Shown one piece after another: positions 50,101 to 64,000 of a DNA stretch of 64,000 nucleotides. Source of the DNA: Lota lota (taxonomy: Eukaryota > Chordata > Actinopteri > Gadiformes > Lotidae); the NCBI GenBank assembly GCA_026745465.1, contig JACYXH010000087.1:3016898-3080897 (forward strand), given 5' to 3'. Both the position numbers and the translations under genes were made by a program. Within the stretch, counting starts at the first letter, position 1. Each line of letters starts with the position of its first letter. The notes beneath the pieces were generated by a model. It did not search any database and was not told where the DNA came from. It saw only the letters and a list, made by a program, of their open reading frames with translations.

Positions 50101-53100
50101 TGAAGCGCCATTGTTTTTAAGACAAAAAACCATGTTTATGCTTAGAAACACATTGTTGTCAAAAAGTGATTCTCTCGCTATGAAAAGCTTTTTTCGCACT
50201 TACAAAAGTTGTATGTTGCATTTTTCCCACTTTCAATGGAAAAGTGTAAGTAAGCATGTTAATGGTTGTTTAGACCTTATACCAACATCAACTGGTGAAG
50301 CACCATCGTTTTTAACACAAAAAACCATGCTTATGCTCAGAAATACATTGTGGTCAAAAAGTGATTCTCTCGCTATGAAAACCATTTTCCGCACATACAA
50401 AAGTGGTATGTTGCACTTTTCCACTTTAAATGGAAAAGTGTAACACATTTTGTTAATGTTTGTTTAGCACCTTATACCAACATCAACTGGTGAAGCACCA
50501 TCGTTTTTAACACAAAAAACCATGTTTATGCTTAGATACACATTGTGGTCAAATGTTTATTCTCTCGCTCTGAAAAGCATTTTCCGCACGTACAAAAGTG
50601 GTATGTTGCATTTTTTCCACTTTAAATGGAAAAGTGTAACACATTTTGTTAATGGTTGTTTAGACCTTATCAAATGGTGAAGCGCCATCGTTTTTAACAC
50701 AAAAAAAACATGTTTATGCTCAGAAACACATTGTGGTCAAAAAGTGATTCTCTTGCTTTGAAAAGCATTTTCCGCACATACAAAAGTGGTATGTTGCATT
50801 TTTCCCACTTTAAATAGAAAAGTGTAACAAATTTTGTTAATGGTTGTTTACACCTTAAAACCATCATCAACTGGTGAAGCACCATCGTTTTTAACACAAA
50901 AAACCATGTTTATGCTTAGATACACATTGTGGTCAAATGTTTATTCTCTCGCTCTGAAAAGCATTTTCCGCACTTACAAAAGTGGTATGTTGCATTTTTC
51001 CCACTTTAAATGGAAAAGTGTAAGTAAGCATGTTAATGGTTGTTTAGACCTTATACCAACATCAACTGGTGAAGCACCATCGTTTTTAACACAAAAAAAC
51101 AGGCTTATGCTCAGAAACACATTGTGGTCAAAAAGTGATTCTCTCGCTATGAGAACCATTTTCCGCACATAAAAAAGTTGTATGTTGCTTTTTTCCCACT
51201 TTAAATGGAAAAGTGTAACTAAGCTTGTTAATTGTTGTTTACACCTTAATACTATCATCAACTGGTGAAGCACCATCGTTTTTAACACAAGAAACCATGT
51301 TTATGCTTAGATACGCATTGTGGTCAAATGTTTATTCTCTCGCTCTGAAAAGCATTTTCCGCACATACAAAAGTGGTATGTTGCATTTTTCCCACTTTAA
51401 ATAGAAAAGTGTAACACATTTTGTAAATGGTTGTTTAGACCTTATCAAATGGTGAAGCGCCATTGTTTTTAAGACAAAAAACCATGTTTATGCTTAGAAA
51501 CACATTGTTGTCAAAAAGTGATTCTCTCGCTATGAAAAGCTTTTTTCGCACTTACAAAAGTTGTATGTTGCATTTTTCCAACTTTAAATGGAAAAGTGTA
51601 AGTAAGCATGTTAATGGTTGTTTAGACCTTATACCAACATCAACTGGTGAAGCACCATCGTTTTTAACACAAAACTACATGCTTATGCTCAGAAACACAT
51701 TGTGGTCAAAAAGTGATTCTCCCGCTATGAAAACCATTTTCCGCACTTACAAAAGTGGTATGTTGCATTTTTCCCACTTTAAATAGAAAGTGTAACACAT
51801 TTTGTAAATGGTTGTTTAGACCTTATCAAATGGTGAAGCGCCATCGTTTTTAACACCAAAAACCATGTTTATGCTCAGAAACACATTGTGGTCAAATGTT
51901 TATTCTCTCGCTCTGAAAAGCATTTTCCGCACATACAAAAGTGGTATGTTGCATTTTTTCCACTTTAAATGGAAAAGTGTAACAAATTTTGTTAATGGTT
52001 GTTTAGACCTTATCAAATGGTGAAGCGCCATCGTTTTTAACACAGAAAACCATGTTTATGTTCAAAACACATTGTGGTCAAAAAGTGATTCTCTTGCTTT
52101 GAAAAGCATTTTCCGCACATACAAAAGTGGTATGTTGCATTTTTCCCACTTTAAATGGAAAAGTGTAAGTAAGCATGTTAATGGTTGTTTAGACCTTATA
52201 CCAACATCAACTGGTGAAGCACCATCGTTTTTAACACAGAAAACCATGTTTATGCTCAAAACACATTGTTGTCAAAAAGTGATTCTCTCGCTCTGAAAAG
52301 CATTTTCCGCACTTACAAAAGTGGTATGTTGCATTTTTCCCACTTTAAATGGAAAAGTGGAACTAAGCTTGTCAATGGTTGTTTACACCTTAATACCATC
52401 ATCAACAGTTGAAGCACCATCGTTTTTAACACAAAGAAACATGCTTATGCTCAGAAACACATTGTGGTCAAAAAGTGATTCTCTCGCTATTAAAACCATT
52501 TTCCGCACATAAAAAAGTTGTATGTTGCTTTTTTCCCACTTTAAATGGAAAAGTGTAACTAACCTTGTTAATGGTTGTTTAGACCTTATCAAATGGTGAA
52601 GCGCCATCGTTTTTAACACCAAAAACCATGTTTATGCTCAGAAACACCTTGTGGTCAAACGTTTATTCTCTCGCTCTGAAAAGCATTTTCCGCATTTACA
52701 AAAGTGGTATGTTGCATTTTTCCAACTTTAAATGGAAAAGTGTAAGTAAGCATGTTAATGGTTGTTTAGACCTTATACCAACATCAACTGGTGAAGCACC
52801 ATCGTTTTTAACACAAAAAAAACAGGCTTATGCTCAGAAACATATTGTGGTCAAAAAGTGATTCTCTCGCTATGAGAACCATTTTCCGCACATAAAAAAG
52901 TTGTATGTTGCTTTTTTCCCACTTTAAATGGAAAAGTGGAACTAAGCTTGTTAATGGTTGTTTACACCTTAATACCACCATCAACTGGTGAAGCACCATC
53001 GTTTTTAACACAAGAAACCATGTTTATGCTTAGATACGCATTGTGGTCAAATGTTTATTCTCTCGCTCTGAAAAGCATTTTCCGCACATACAAAAGTGGT

Positions 53101-56100
53101 ATGTTGCATTTTTTCAACTTTAAATAGAAAAGTGTAACACATTTTGTAAATGGTTGTTTAGACCTTATCAAATGGTGAAGCGCCATTGTTTTTAAGAAAA
53201 AAAACCATGTTTATGCTTAGAAACACATTGTTGTCAAAAAGTGATTCTCTCGCTATGAAAAGCTTTTTTCGCACTTACAAAAGTTGTATGTTGCATTTTT
53301 CCAACTTTAAATGGAAAAGTGTAAGTAAGCATGTTAATGGTTGTTTAGACCTTATACCAACATCAACTGGTGAAGCACCATCGTTTTTAACACAAAAAAA
53401 CATGCTTATGCTCAGAAACACATTGTGGTCAAAAAGTGATTCTCCCGCTATGAAAACCATTTTCCGCACTTACAAAAGTGGTATGTTGCATTTTTCCCAC
53501 TTTAAATAGAAAAGTGTAACACATTTTGTAAATGGTTGTTTAGACCTTATCAAATGGTGAAGCGCCATCGTTTTTAACACCAAAAACCATGTTTATGCTC
53601 AAAAACACATTGTGGTCAAAAAGTGATTCTCTCGCTATGAGAACCATTTTCCGCACATAAAAAAGTTGTATGTTGCTTTTTTCCCACTTTAAATGGAAAA
53701 GTGGAACTAAGCTTGTTAATGGTTGTTTACACCTTAATACCATCATCAACTGGTGAAGCACCATCGTTTTTAACACAAGAAACCATGTTTATGCTTAGAT
53801 ACACATTGTGGTCAAATGTTTATTCTCTCGTTCTGAAAAGCATTTTCCGCACATACAAAAGATGTATGTTGCATTTTTCCCACTTTAAATAGAAAGTGTA
53901 ACACATTTTGTAAATGGTTGTTTAGACCTTATCAAATGGTGAAGCGCCATTGTTTTTAAGACAAAAAACCATGTTTATGCTTAGAAACACATTGTTGTCA
54001 AAAAGTGATTCTCTCGCTATGAAAAGCTTTTTTCGCACTTACAAAAGTTGTATGTTGCATTTTTCCCACTTTAAATGGAAAAGTGTAAGTAAGCATGTTA
54101 ATGGTTGTTTAGACCTTATACCAACATCAACTGGTGAAGCACCATCGTTTTTAACACAAAAAACCATGCTTATGCTCAGAAATACATTGTGGTCAAAAAG
54201 TGATTCTCTCGCTATGAAAACCATTTTCCGCACATACAAAAGTGGTATGTTGCATTTTTCCCCCTTTAAATGGAAAAGTGTAACTAAGCTTGTTAATGGT
54301 TGTTTACACCTTAATACCATCATCAACTGGTGAAGCACCATCGTTTTTAACACAAGAAACCATGTTTATGCTTAGATACACATTGTGGTCAAATGTTTAT
54401 TCTCTCGCTCTGAAAAGCATTTTCCGCACATACAAAAGTGGTATGTTGCATTTTTTCCACTTTAAATGGAAAAGTGTAACAAATTTTGTAAATGATTGTT
54501 TAGACCTTACAAATGGTGAAGCACCATCGTTTTAAACACAAAAAATGTTTATGCTCAGAAACACATTGTGGTCAAAAAGTGATTCTCTCGCAATGAAAAG
54601 CATTTTCCGCACATACAAAAGTGGTATGTTGCACTTTTCCACTTTAAATGGAAAAGTGTAACACATTTTGTTAATGTTTGTTTAGCCCTTATACCAACAT
54701 CAACTGGTGAAGCACCATCGTTTTTAATACAAAAAACCATGTTTATGCTTAGATACACATTGTGGTCAAATGTTTATTCTCTCGCTCTGAAAAGCATTTT
54801 CCGCACGTACAAAAGTGGTATGTTGCATTTTTTCCACTTTAAATGGAAAAGTGTAACACATTTTGTTAATGGTTGTTTAGACCTTATCAAATGGTGAAGC
54901 GCCATCGTTTTTAACACAGAAAACCATGTTTATGTTCAAAACACATTGTGGTCAAAAAGTGATTCTCTTGCTTTGAAAAGCATTTTCCGCACATACAAAA
55001 GTGGTATGTTGCATTTTTCCCACTTTAAATAGAAAAGTGTAACAAATTTTGTTAATGGTTGTTTACACCTTAAAACCATCATCAACTGGTGAAGCACCAT
55101 CGTTTTTAATACAAAAAACCATGTTTATGCTTAGATACACATTGTGGTCAAATGTTTATTCTCTCGCTCTGAAAAGCATTTTCCGCACTTACAAAAGTGG
55201 TATGTTGCATTTTTCCCACTTTAAATGGAAAAGTGTAAGTAAGCATGTTAATGGTTGTTTAGACCTTATACCAACATCAACTGGTGAAGCACCATCGTTT
55301 TTAACACAAACAAACAGGCTTATGCTCAGAAACACATTGTGGTCAAAAAGTGATTCTCTCGCTATGAGAACCATTTTCCGCACATAAAAAAGTTGTATGT
55401 TGCTTTTTTCCCACTTTAAATGGAAAAGTGGAACTAAGCTTGTTAATGGTTGTTTACACCTTAATACTATCATCAACTGGTGAAGCACCATCGTTTTTAA
55501 CACAAGAAACCATGTTTATGCTTAGATACGCATTGTGGTCAAATGTTTATTCTCTCGCTCTGAAAAGCATTTTCCGCACATACAAAAGTGGTATGTTGCA
55601 TTTTTCCCACTTTAAATAGAAAAGTGTAACACATTTTGTAAATGGTTGTTTAGACCTTATCAAATGGTGAAGCGCCATTGTTTTTAAGACAAAAAACCAT
55701 GTTTATGCTTAGAAACACATTGTTGTCAAAAAGTGATTCTCTCGCTATGAAAAGCTTTTTTCGCACTTACAAAAGTTGTATGTTGCATTTTTCCAACTTT
55801 AAATGGAAAAGTGTAAGTAAGCATGTTAATGGTTGTTTAGACCTTATACCAACATCAACTGGTGAAGCACCATCGTTTTTAACACAAAACTACATGCTTA
55901 TGCTCAGAAACACATTGTGGTCAAAAAGTGATTCTCCCGCTATGAAAACCATTTTCCGCACTTACAAAAGTGGTATGTTGCATTTTTCCCACTTTAAATA
56001 GAAAAGTGTAACACATTTTGTAAATGGTTGTTTAGACCTTATCAAATGGTGAAGCGCCATCGTTTTTAACACCAAAAACCATGTTTATGCTCAGAAACAC

Positions 56101-59100
56101 ATTGTGGTCAAACGTTTATTCTCTCGCTCTGAAAAGCATTTTCCGCACTTACAAAAGTGGTATGTTGCATTTTTCCCACTTTAAATGGAAAAGTGTAAGT
56201 AAGCATGTTAATGGTTGTTTAGACCTTATACCAACATCAACAGTTGAAGCACCATCGTTTTTAACACAAAGAAACATGCTTATGCTCAGAAACACATTGT
56301 GGTCAAAAAGTGATTCTCTCGCTATTAAAACCATTTTCCGCACATAAAAAAGTTGTATGTTGCTTTTTTCCCACTTTAAATGGAAAAGTGTAACTAACCT
56401 TGTTAATGGTTGTTTAGACCTTATCAAATGGTGAAGCGCCATCGTTTTTAACACCAAAAACCATGTTTATGCTCAGAAACACCTTGTGGTCAAACGTTTA
56501 TTCTCTCGCTCTGAAAAGCATTTTCCGCATTTACAAAAGTGGTATGTTGCATTTTTCCAACTTTAAATGGAAAAGTGTAAGTAAGCATGTTAATGGTTGT
56601 TTAGACCTTATACCAACATCAACTGGTGAAGCACCATCGTTTTTAACACAAAAAAAACAGGCTTATGCTCAGAAACATATTGTGGTCAAAAAGTGATTCT
56701 CTCGCTATGAGAACCATTTTCCGCACATAAAAAAGTTGTATGTTGCTTTTTTCCCACTTTAAATGGAAAAGTGGAACTAAGCTTGTTAATGGTTGTTTAC
56801 ACCTTAATACCACCATCAACTGGTGAAGCACCATCGTTTTTAACACAAGAAACCATGTTTATGCTTAGATACGCATTGTGGTCAAATGTTTATTCTCTCG
56901 CTCTGAAAAGCATTTTCCGCACATACAAAAGTGGTATGTTGCATTTTTTCAACTTTAAATAGAAAAGTGTAACACATTTTGTAAATGGTTGTTTAGACCT
57001 TATCAAATGGTGAAGCGCCATTGTTTTTAAGAAAAAAAACCATGTTTATGCTTAGAAACACATTGTTGTCAAAAAGTGATTCTCTCGCTATGAAAAGCTT
57101 TTTTCGCACTTACAAAAGTTGTATGTTGCATTTTTCCAACTTTAAATGGAAAAGTGTAAGTAAGCATGTTAATGGTTGTTTAGACCTTATACCAACATCA
57201 ACTGGTGAAGCACCATCGTTTTTAACACAAAAAAACATGCTTATGCTCAGAAACACATTGTGGTCAAAAAGTGATTCTCCCGCTATGAAAAGCATTTTCC
57301 GCACATACAAAAGTGGTATGTTGCATTTTTCCCACTTTAAATAGAAAAGTGTAACACATTTTGTAAATGGTTGTTTAGACCTTATCAAATGGTGAAGCGC
57401 CATCGTTTTTAACACCAAAAACCATGTTTATGCTCTGAAACACATTGTGGTCAAAAGTGATTCTCTCGCTATGAGAACCATTTTCCGCACATAAAAAAGT
57501 TGTATGTTGCTTTTTTCCCACTTTAAATGGAAAAGTGGAACTAAGCTTGTTAATGGTTGTTTACACCTTAATACCATCATCAACTGGTGAAGCACCATCG
57601 TTTTTAACACAAGAAACCATGTTTATGCTTAGATACACATTGTGGTCAAATGTTTATTCTCTCGTTCTGAAAAGCATTTTCCGCACATACAAAAGATGTA
57701 TGTTGCATTTTTCCCACTTTAAATAGAAAGTGTAACACATTTTGTAAATGGTTGTTTAGACCTTATCAAATGGTGAAGCGCCATTGTTTTTAAGACAAAA
57801 AACCATGTTTATGCTTAGAAACACATTGTTGTCAAAAAGTGATTCTCTCGCTATGAAAAGCTTTTTTCGCACTTACAAAAGTTGTATGTTGCATTTTTCC
57901 CACTTTAAATGGAAAAGTGTAAGTAAGCATGTTAATGGTTGTTTAGACCTTATACCAACATCAACTGGTGAAGCACCATCGTTTTTAACACAAAAAACCA
58001 TGCTTATGCTCAGAAATACATTGTGGTCAAAAAGTGATTCTCTCGCTATGAAAACCATTTTCCGCACTTACAAAAGTGGTATGTTGCATTTTTCCCACTT
58101 TAAATGGAAAAGTGTAACTAAGCTTGTTAATGGTTGTTTACACCTTAATACCATCATCAACTGGTGAAGCACCATCGTTTTTAACACAAGAAACCATGTT
58201 TATGCTTAGATACACATTGTGGTCAAATGTTTATTCTCTCGCTCTGAAAAGCATTTTCCGCACATACAAAAGTGGTATGTTGCATTTTTTTCCACTTTAA
58301 ATGGAAAAGTGTAACAAATTTTGTAAATGATTGTTTAGACCTTATCAAATGGTGAAGCACCATCGTTTTAAACACAAAAAATGTTTATGCTCAGAAACAC
58401 ATTGTGGTCAAAAAGTGATTCTCTCGCAATGAAAAGCATTTTCCGCACATACAAAAGTGGTATGTTGCACTTTTCCACTTTAAATGGAAAAGTGTAACAC
58501 ATTTTGTTAATGTTTGTTTAGCCCTTATACCAACATCAACTGGTGAAGCACCATCGTTTTTAATACAAAAAACCATGTTTATGCTTAGATACTCATTGTG
58601 GTCAAATGTTTATTCTCTCGCTCTGAAAAGCATTTTCCGCACTTACAAAAGTGGTATGTTGCATTTTTCCCACTTTAAATGGAAAAGTGTAAGTAAGCAT
58701 GTTAATGGTTGTTTAGACCTTATACCAACATCAACTGGTGAAGCACCATCGTTTTTAACACAAACAAACAGGCTTATGCTCAGAAACACATTGTGGTCAA
58801 AAAGTGATTCTCTCGCTATGAGAACCATTTTCCGCACATAAAAAAGTTGTATGTTGCTTTTTTCCCACTTTAAATGGAAAAGTGGAACTAAGCTTGTTAA
58901 TGGTTGTTTACACCTTAATACTATCATCAACTGGTGAAGCACCATCGTTTTTAACACAAGAAACCATGTTTATGCTTAGATACGCATTGTGGTCAAATGT
59001 TTATTCTCTCGCTCTGAAAAGCATTTTCCGCACATACAAAAGTGGTATGTTGCATTTTTCCCACTTTAAATAGAAAAGTGTAACACATTTTGTAAATGGT

Positions 59101-62100
59101 TGTTTAGACCTTATCAAATGGTGAAGCGCCATTGTTTTTAAGACAAAAAACCATGTTTATGCTTAGAAACACATTGTTGTCAAAAAGTGATTCTCTCGCT
59201 ATGAAAAGCTTTTTTCGCACTTACAAAAGTTGTATGTTGCATTTTTCCAACTTTAAATGGAAAAGTGTAAGTAAGCATGTTAATGGTTGTTTAGACCTTA
59301 TACCAACATCAACTGGTGAAGCACCATCGTTTTTAACACAAAACTACATGCTTTTATGCTCAGAAACACATTGTGGTCAAAAAGTGATTCTCCCGCTATG
59401 AAAACCATTTTCCGCACTTACAAAAGTGGTATGTTGCATTTTTCCCACTTTAAATAGAAAAGTGTAACACATTTTGTAAATGGTTGTTTAGACCTTATCA
59501 AATGGTGAAGCGCCATCGTTTTTAACACCAAAAACCATGTTTATGCTCAGAAACACATTGTGGTCAAACGTTTATTCTCTCGCTCTGAAAAGCATTTTCC
59601 GCACTTACAAAAGTGGTATGTTGCATTTTTCCCACTTTAAATGGAAAAGTGTAAGTAAGCATGTTAATGGTTGTTTAGACCTTATACCAACATCAACAGT
59701 TGAAGCACCATCGTTTTTAACACAAAGAAACATGCTTATGCTCAGAAACACATTGTGGTCAAAAAGTGATTCTCTCGCTATTAAAACCATTTTCCGCACA
59801 TAAAAAAGTTGTATGTTGCTTTTTTCCCACTTTAAATGGAAAAGTGTAACTAACCTTGTTAATGGTTGTTTAGACCTTATCAAATGGTGAAGCGCCATCG
59901 TTTTTAACACCAAAAACCATGTTTATGCTCAGAAACACCTTGTGGTCAAACGTTTATTCTCTCGCTCTGAAAAGCATTTTCCGCATTTACAAAAGTGGTA
60001 TGTTGCATTTTTCCAACTTTAAATGGAAAAGTGTAAGTAAGCATGTTAATGGTTGTTTAGACCTTATACCAACATCAACTGGTGAAGCACCATCGTTTTT
60101 AACACAAAAAAAACAGGCTTATGCTCAGAAACATATTGTGGTCAAAAAGTGATTCTCTCGCTATGAGAACCATTTTCCGCACATAAAAAAGTTGTATGTT
60201 GCTTTTTTCCCACTTTAAATGGAAAAGTGGAACTAAGCTTGTTAATGGTTGTTTACACCTTAATACCACCATCAACTGGTGAAGCACCATCGTTTTTAAC
60301 ACAAGAAACCATGTTTATGCTTAGATACGCATTGTGGTCAAATGTTTATTCTCTCGCTCTGAAAAGCATTTTCCGCACATACAAAAGTGGTATGTTGCAT
60401 TTTTTCAACTTTAAATAGAAAAGTGTAACACATTTTGTAAATGGTTGTTTAGACCTTATCAAATGGTGAAGCGCCATTGTTTTTAAGAAAAAAAACCATG
60501 TTTATGCTTAGAAACACATTGTTGTCAAAAAGTGATTCTCTCGCTATGAAAAGCTTTTTTCGCACTTACAAAAGTTGTATGTTGCATTTTTCCAACTTTA
60601 AATGGAAAAGTGTAAGTAAGCATGTTAATGGTTGTTTAGACCTTATACCAACATCAACTGGTGAAGCACCATCGTTTTTAACACAAAAAAACATGCTTAT
60701 GCTCAGAAACACATTGTGGTCAAAAAGTGATTCTCCCGCTATGAAAAGCATTTTCCGCACATACAAAAGTGGTATGTTGCATTTTTCCCACTTTAAATAG
60801 AAAAGTGTAACACATTTTGTAAATGGTTGTTTAGACCTTATCAAATGGTGAAGCGCCATCGTTTTTAACACCAAAAACCATGTTTATGCTCAAAAACACA
60901 TTGTGGTCAAAAAGTGATTCTCTCGCTATGAGAACCATTTTCCGCACATAAAAAAGTTGTATGTTGCTTTTTTCCCACTTTAAATGGAAAAGTGGAACTA
61001 AGCTTGTTAATGGTTGTTTACACCTTAATACCATCATCAACTGGTGAAGCACCATCGTTTTTAACACAAGAAACCATGTTTATGCTTAGATACACATTGT
61101 GGTCAAATGTTTATTCTCTCGTTCTGAAAAGCATTTTCCGCACATACAAAAGATGTATGTTGCATTTTTCCCACTTTAAATAGAAAGTGTAACACATTTT
61201 GTAAATGGTTGTTTAGACCTTATCAAATGGTGAAGCGCCATTGTTTTTAAGACAAAAAACCATGTTTATGCTTAGAAACACATTGTTGTCAAAAAGTGAT
61301 TCTCTCGCTATGAAAAGCTTTTTTCGCACTTACAAAAGTTGTATGTTGGATTTTTCCCACTTTAAATGGAAAAGTGTAAGTAAGCATGTTAATGGTTGTT
61401 TAGACCTTATACCAACATCAACTGGTGAAGCACCATCGTTTTTAACACAAAAAACCATGCTTATGCTCAGAAATACATTGTGGTCAAAAAGTGATTCTCT
61501 CGCTCTGAAAAGCATTTTCCGCACATAAAAAAGTTGTATGTTGCTTTTTCCCACTTTAAATGGAAAAGTGTAACTAAGCTTGTTAATGGTTGTTTACACC
61601 TTAATACCATCATCAACTGGTGAAGCACCATCGTTTTTAACACAAGAAACCATGTTTATGCTTAGATACACATTGTGGTCAAATGTTTATTCTCTCGCTC
61701 TGAAAAGCATTTTCCGCACATACAAAAGTGGTATGTTGCATTTTTTTCCACTTTAAATGGAAAAGTGTAACAAATTTTGTAAATGATTGTTTAGACCTTA
61801 TCAAATGGTGAAGCACCACATCGTTTTAAACACAAAAAATGTTTATGCTCAGAAACACATTGTGGTCAAAAAGTGATTCTCTCGCAATAAAAAGCATTTT
61901 CCGCACATACAAAAGTGGTATGTTGCACTTTTCCACTTTAAATGGAAAAGTGTAACAAATTTTGTTAATGTTTGTTTAGCCCTTATACCAACATCAACTG
62001 GTGAAGCACCATCGTTTTTAACACAAAAAAACAGGCTTATGCTCAGAAACACATTGTGGTCAAAAAGTGATTCTCTCGCTATGAGAACCATTTTCCGCAC

Positions 62101-64000
62101 ATAAAAAAGTTGTATGTTGCTTTTTTCCCACTTTAAATGGAAAAGTGTAACTAAGCTTGTTAATTGTTGTTTACACCTTAATACCATCATCAACTGGTGA
62201 AGCACCATCGTTTTTAACACAAGAAACCATGTTTATGCTTAGATACACATTGTGGTCAAATGTTTATTCTCTCGCTCTGAAAAGCATTTTCCGCACATAC
62301 AAAAGTGATATGTTGCATTTTTTCCACTTTAAATGGAAAAGTGTAACAAATTTTGTTAATGGTTGTTTAGACCTTATCAAATGGTGAAGCGCCATCGTTT
62401 TTAACACAGAAAACCATGTTTATGTTCAAAACACATTGTGGTCAAAAAGTGATTCTCTTGCTTTGAAAAGCATTTTCCGCACATACAAAAGTGGTATGTT
62501 GCATTTTTCCCACTTTAAATGGAAAAGTGTAAGTAAGCATGTAAATGGTTGTTGAGACCTTATCAAATGGTGAAGCACCATCGTTTTAAACACAAAAAAA
62601 CATGTTTATGCTCAGAAACACATTGTGGTCAAAAAGTGATTCTCTCGCTCTGAAAAGCATTTTCAGAACGTAAAAAAGTGGTATGTTGCATTCTTCCCAC
62701 TTTAAATGGAAAAGTGTAAGTAAGCATGTTAATGGTTGTTTAGACCTTATACCAACATCAACTGGTGAAGCACCATCGTTTTTAACACCAAAAACCATGT
62801 TTATGCTCTGAAACACATTGTGGTCAAACGTTTATTCTCTCGCTCTGAAAAGCATTTTCAGCACTTACAAAAGTGGTATGTTTCTTTTTTCCCACTTTAA
62901 ATGGAAAAGTGGAACTAAGCTTGTTAATGGTTGTTTACACCTTAATACCATCATCAACTGGTGAAGCACCATCGTTTTTAACACAAGAAACCATGTTTAT
63001 GCTTAGATACACATTGTGGTCAAATGTTTATTCTCTCGTTCTGAAAAGCATTTTCCGCATATACAAAAGATGTATGTTGCATTTTTCCCACTTTAAATAG
63101 AAAGTGTAACACATTTTGTAAATGGTTGTTTAGACCTTATCAAATGGTGAAGCGCCATTGTTTTTAAGACAAAAAACCATGTTTATGCTTAGAAACACAT
63201 TGTTGTCAAAAAGTGATTCTCTCGCTATGAAAAGCTTTTTTCGCACTTACAAAAGTTGTATGTTGCATTTTTCCCACTTTAAATGGAAAAGTGTAAGTAA
63301 GCATGTTAATGGTTGTTTAGACCTTATACCAACATCAACTGGTGAAGCACCATCGTTTTTAACACAAAAAAACATGCTTATGCTCAGAAATACATTGTGG
63401 TCAAAAAGTGATTCTCTCGCTCTGAAAAGCATTTTCCGCACATAAAAAAGTTGTATGTTGCTTTTTCCCACTTTAAATGGAAAAGTGTAACTAAGCTTGT
63501 TAATGGTTGTTTACACCTTAATACCATCATCAACTGGTGAAGCACCATCGTTTTTAACACAAGAAACCATGTTTATGCTTAGATACACATTGTGGTCAAA
63601 TGTTTATTCTCTCGCTCTGAAAAGCATTTTCCGCACATACAAAAGTGGTATGTTGCATTTTTTCCACTTTAAATGGAAAAGTGTAACAAATTTTGTAAAT
63701 GATTGTTTAGACCTTATCAAATGGTGAAGCACCATCGTTTTAAACACAAAAAATGTTTATGCTCAGAAACACATTGTGGTCAAAAAGTGATTCTCTCGCA
63801 ATGAAAAGCATTTTCCGCACATAAAAAAGTGGTATGTTGCATTTTTCCCACTTTAAATAGAAAAGTGTAACAAATTTTGTTAATGGTTGTTTACACCTTA
63901 AAACCATCATCAACTGGTGAAGCACCATCGTTTTTAACACAAAAAACCATGTTTATGCTTAGATACACATTGTGGTCAAATGTTTATTCTCTCGCTCTGA
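44193..64000. repeat. Satellite array, 187-196-bp units, higher-order repeats
   Basis: About 19.8 kb to the window edge, roughly 100 units. A unit reads atgtttatgctcagaaacac, attgtggtcaaaaagtgatt, ctctcgctctgaaaagcatt, ttccgcac, gttgcatttttcccacttta, aatggaaaagtgtaa, then a variable part, gaagcaccatcgtttttaac. Two main forms alternate: a 196-bp form with accaacatcaactggtg and a shorter one (about 187) with accttatcaaatggtg. Distinctive units recur at 46681, 48789, 52628, 56463 and 59919, so higher-order repeats are 2108, 3839, 3835 and 3456 bp long. The first units (44.2-45.1 kb) are more diverged, as expected at an array edge. The many short open frames in it are by-products of the repeat. 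Position and unit length suit a centromeric, pericentromeric or subtelomeric satellite; which one cannot be decided here. Confidence 0.95.
45917..46680. repeat. Tandem duplicate of a 382-bp satellite dimer
   Basis: 45917-46298 and 46299-46680 appear identical over 382 bp (two satellite units). In later higher-order copies (48407, 56081, 59537) the same dimer occurs once, so this is a very recent local duplication or the others have lost one. Confidence 0.88.

Noticed and set aside
44524..64000. Dozens of 60-127-residue open frames on both strands of the satellite, many repeated exactly
   Set aside because: They recur with the repeat period, exist on both strands over the same bases and match no protein family that I know. 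They are by-products of a satellite low in stop codons.
44193..64000. CRISPR-like array or coding repeat protein
   Set aside because: Units are 187-196 bp with no short constant repeat and variable spacer pattern, and the setting is a vertebrate genome.
44193..64000. CENP-B box in the satellite
   Set aside because: I looked for the nTTCGnnnnAnnCGGGn pattern in the unit and found no convincing match, so a centromeric role is not claimed.

Overview
This window is eukaryotic and almost certainly from a ray-finned (teleost) fish. The reasons are a vertebrate multi-exon solute-carrier gene with canonical GT-AG introns, (GT)n microsatellites, and typical fish mobile elements (Ty3/Gypsy of the mag-like and Tf1/sushi groups, DIRS, BEL/Pao, an L2-like LINE, hAT). 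I cannot name the species.

The only host gene I can support is slc12a2 (NKCC1, Na-K-2Cl cotransporter) on the minus strand. I could place 26 coding exons from the ATG at 33824-33822 to the stop at 7410-7408. Every junction keeps frame, giving 1098 residues with no break. Its introns are unusually rich in tandem repeats. In at least three places the repeat unit contains a copy of the adjacent exon edge and its splice site: exon 11 acceptor, exon 15 acceptor (which fills intron 14), and exon 24 donor. The introns also hold a DIRS element (13355-19102), a hAT remnant (21831-22608) and a BEL/Pao relic (about 27032-29140).

Layout by region. 1-2119: no gene seen. 2120-6630: mag-like Gypsy element on the minus strand with 150-bp LTRs and a 5-bp target duplication, but frameshifted. 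6636-7400: downstream and 3' UTR side of slc12a2. 7408-33824: slc12a2. 33825-35090: its 5' flank. 35100-36355: L2-like LINE relic, with a second small fragment near 36.9 kb. 37481-38655: 3' remnant of another Gypsy element. 38912-43848: a young, apparently intact Tf1/sushi-type Gypsy element, inserted in a foldback element whose arms are at 38684-38760 and 43895-43972. 44193-64000 (window edge): a satellite of 187-196-bp units, roughly 100 copies, organised into higher-order repeats of about 2.1, 3.8 and 3.5 kb.

No new enzymatic system is evident. The most unusual signals are the exon-edge-derived minisatellites in slc12a2, the higher-order satellite array, and the DIRS recombinase whose conserved HxxR motif reads HSAQ.
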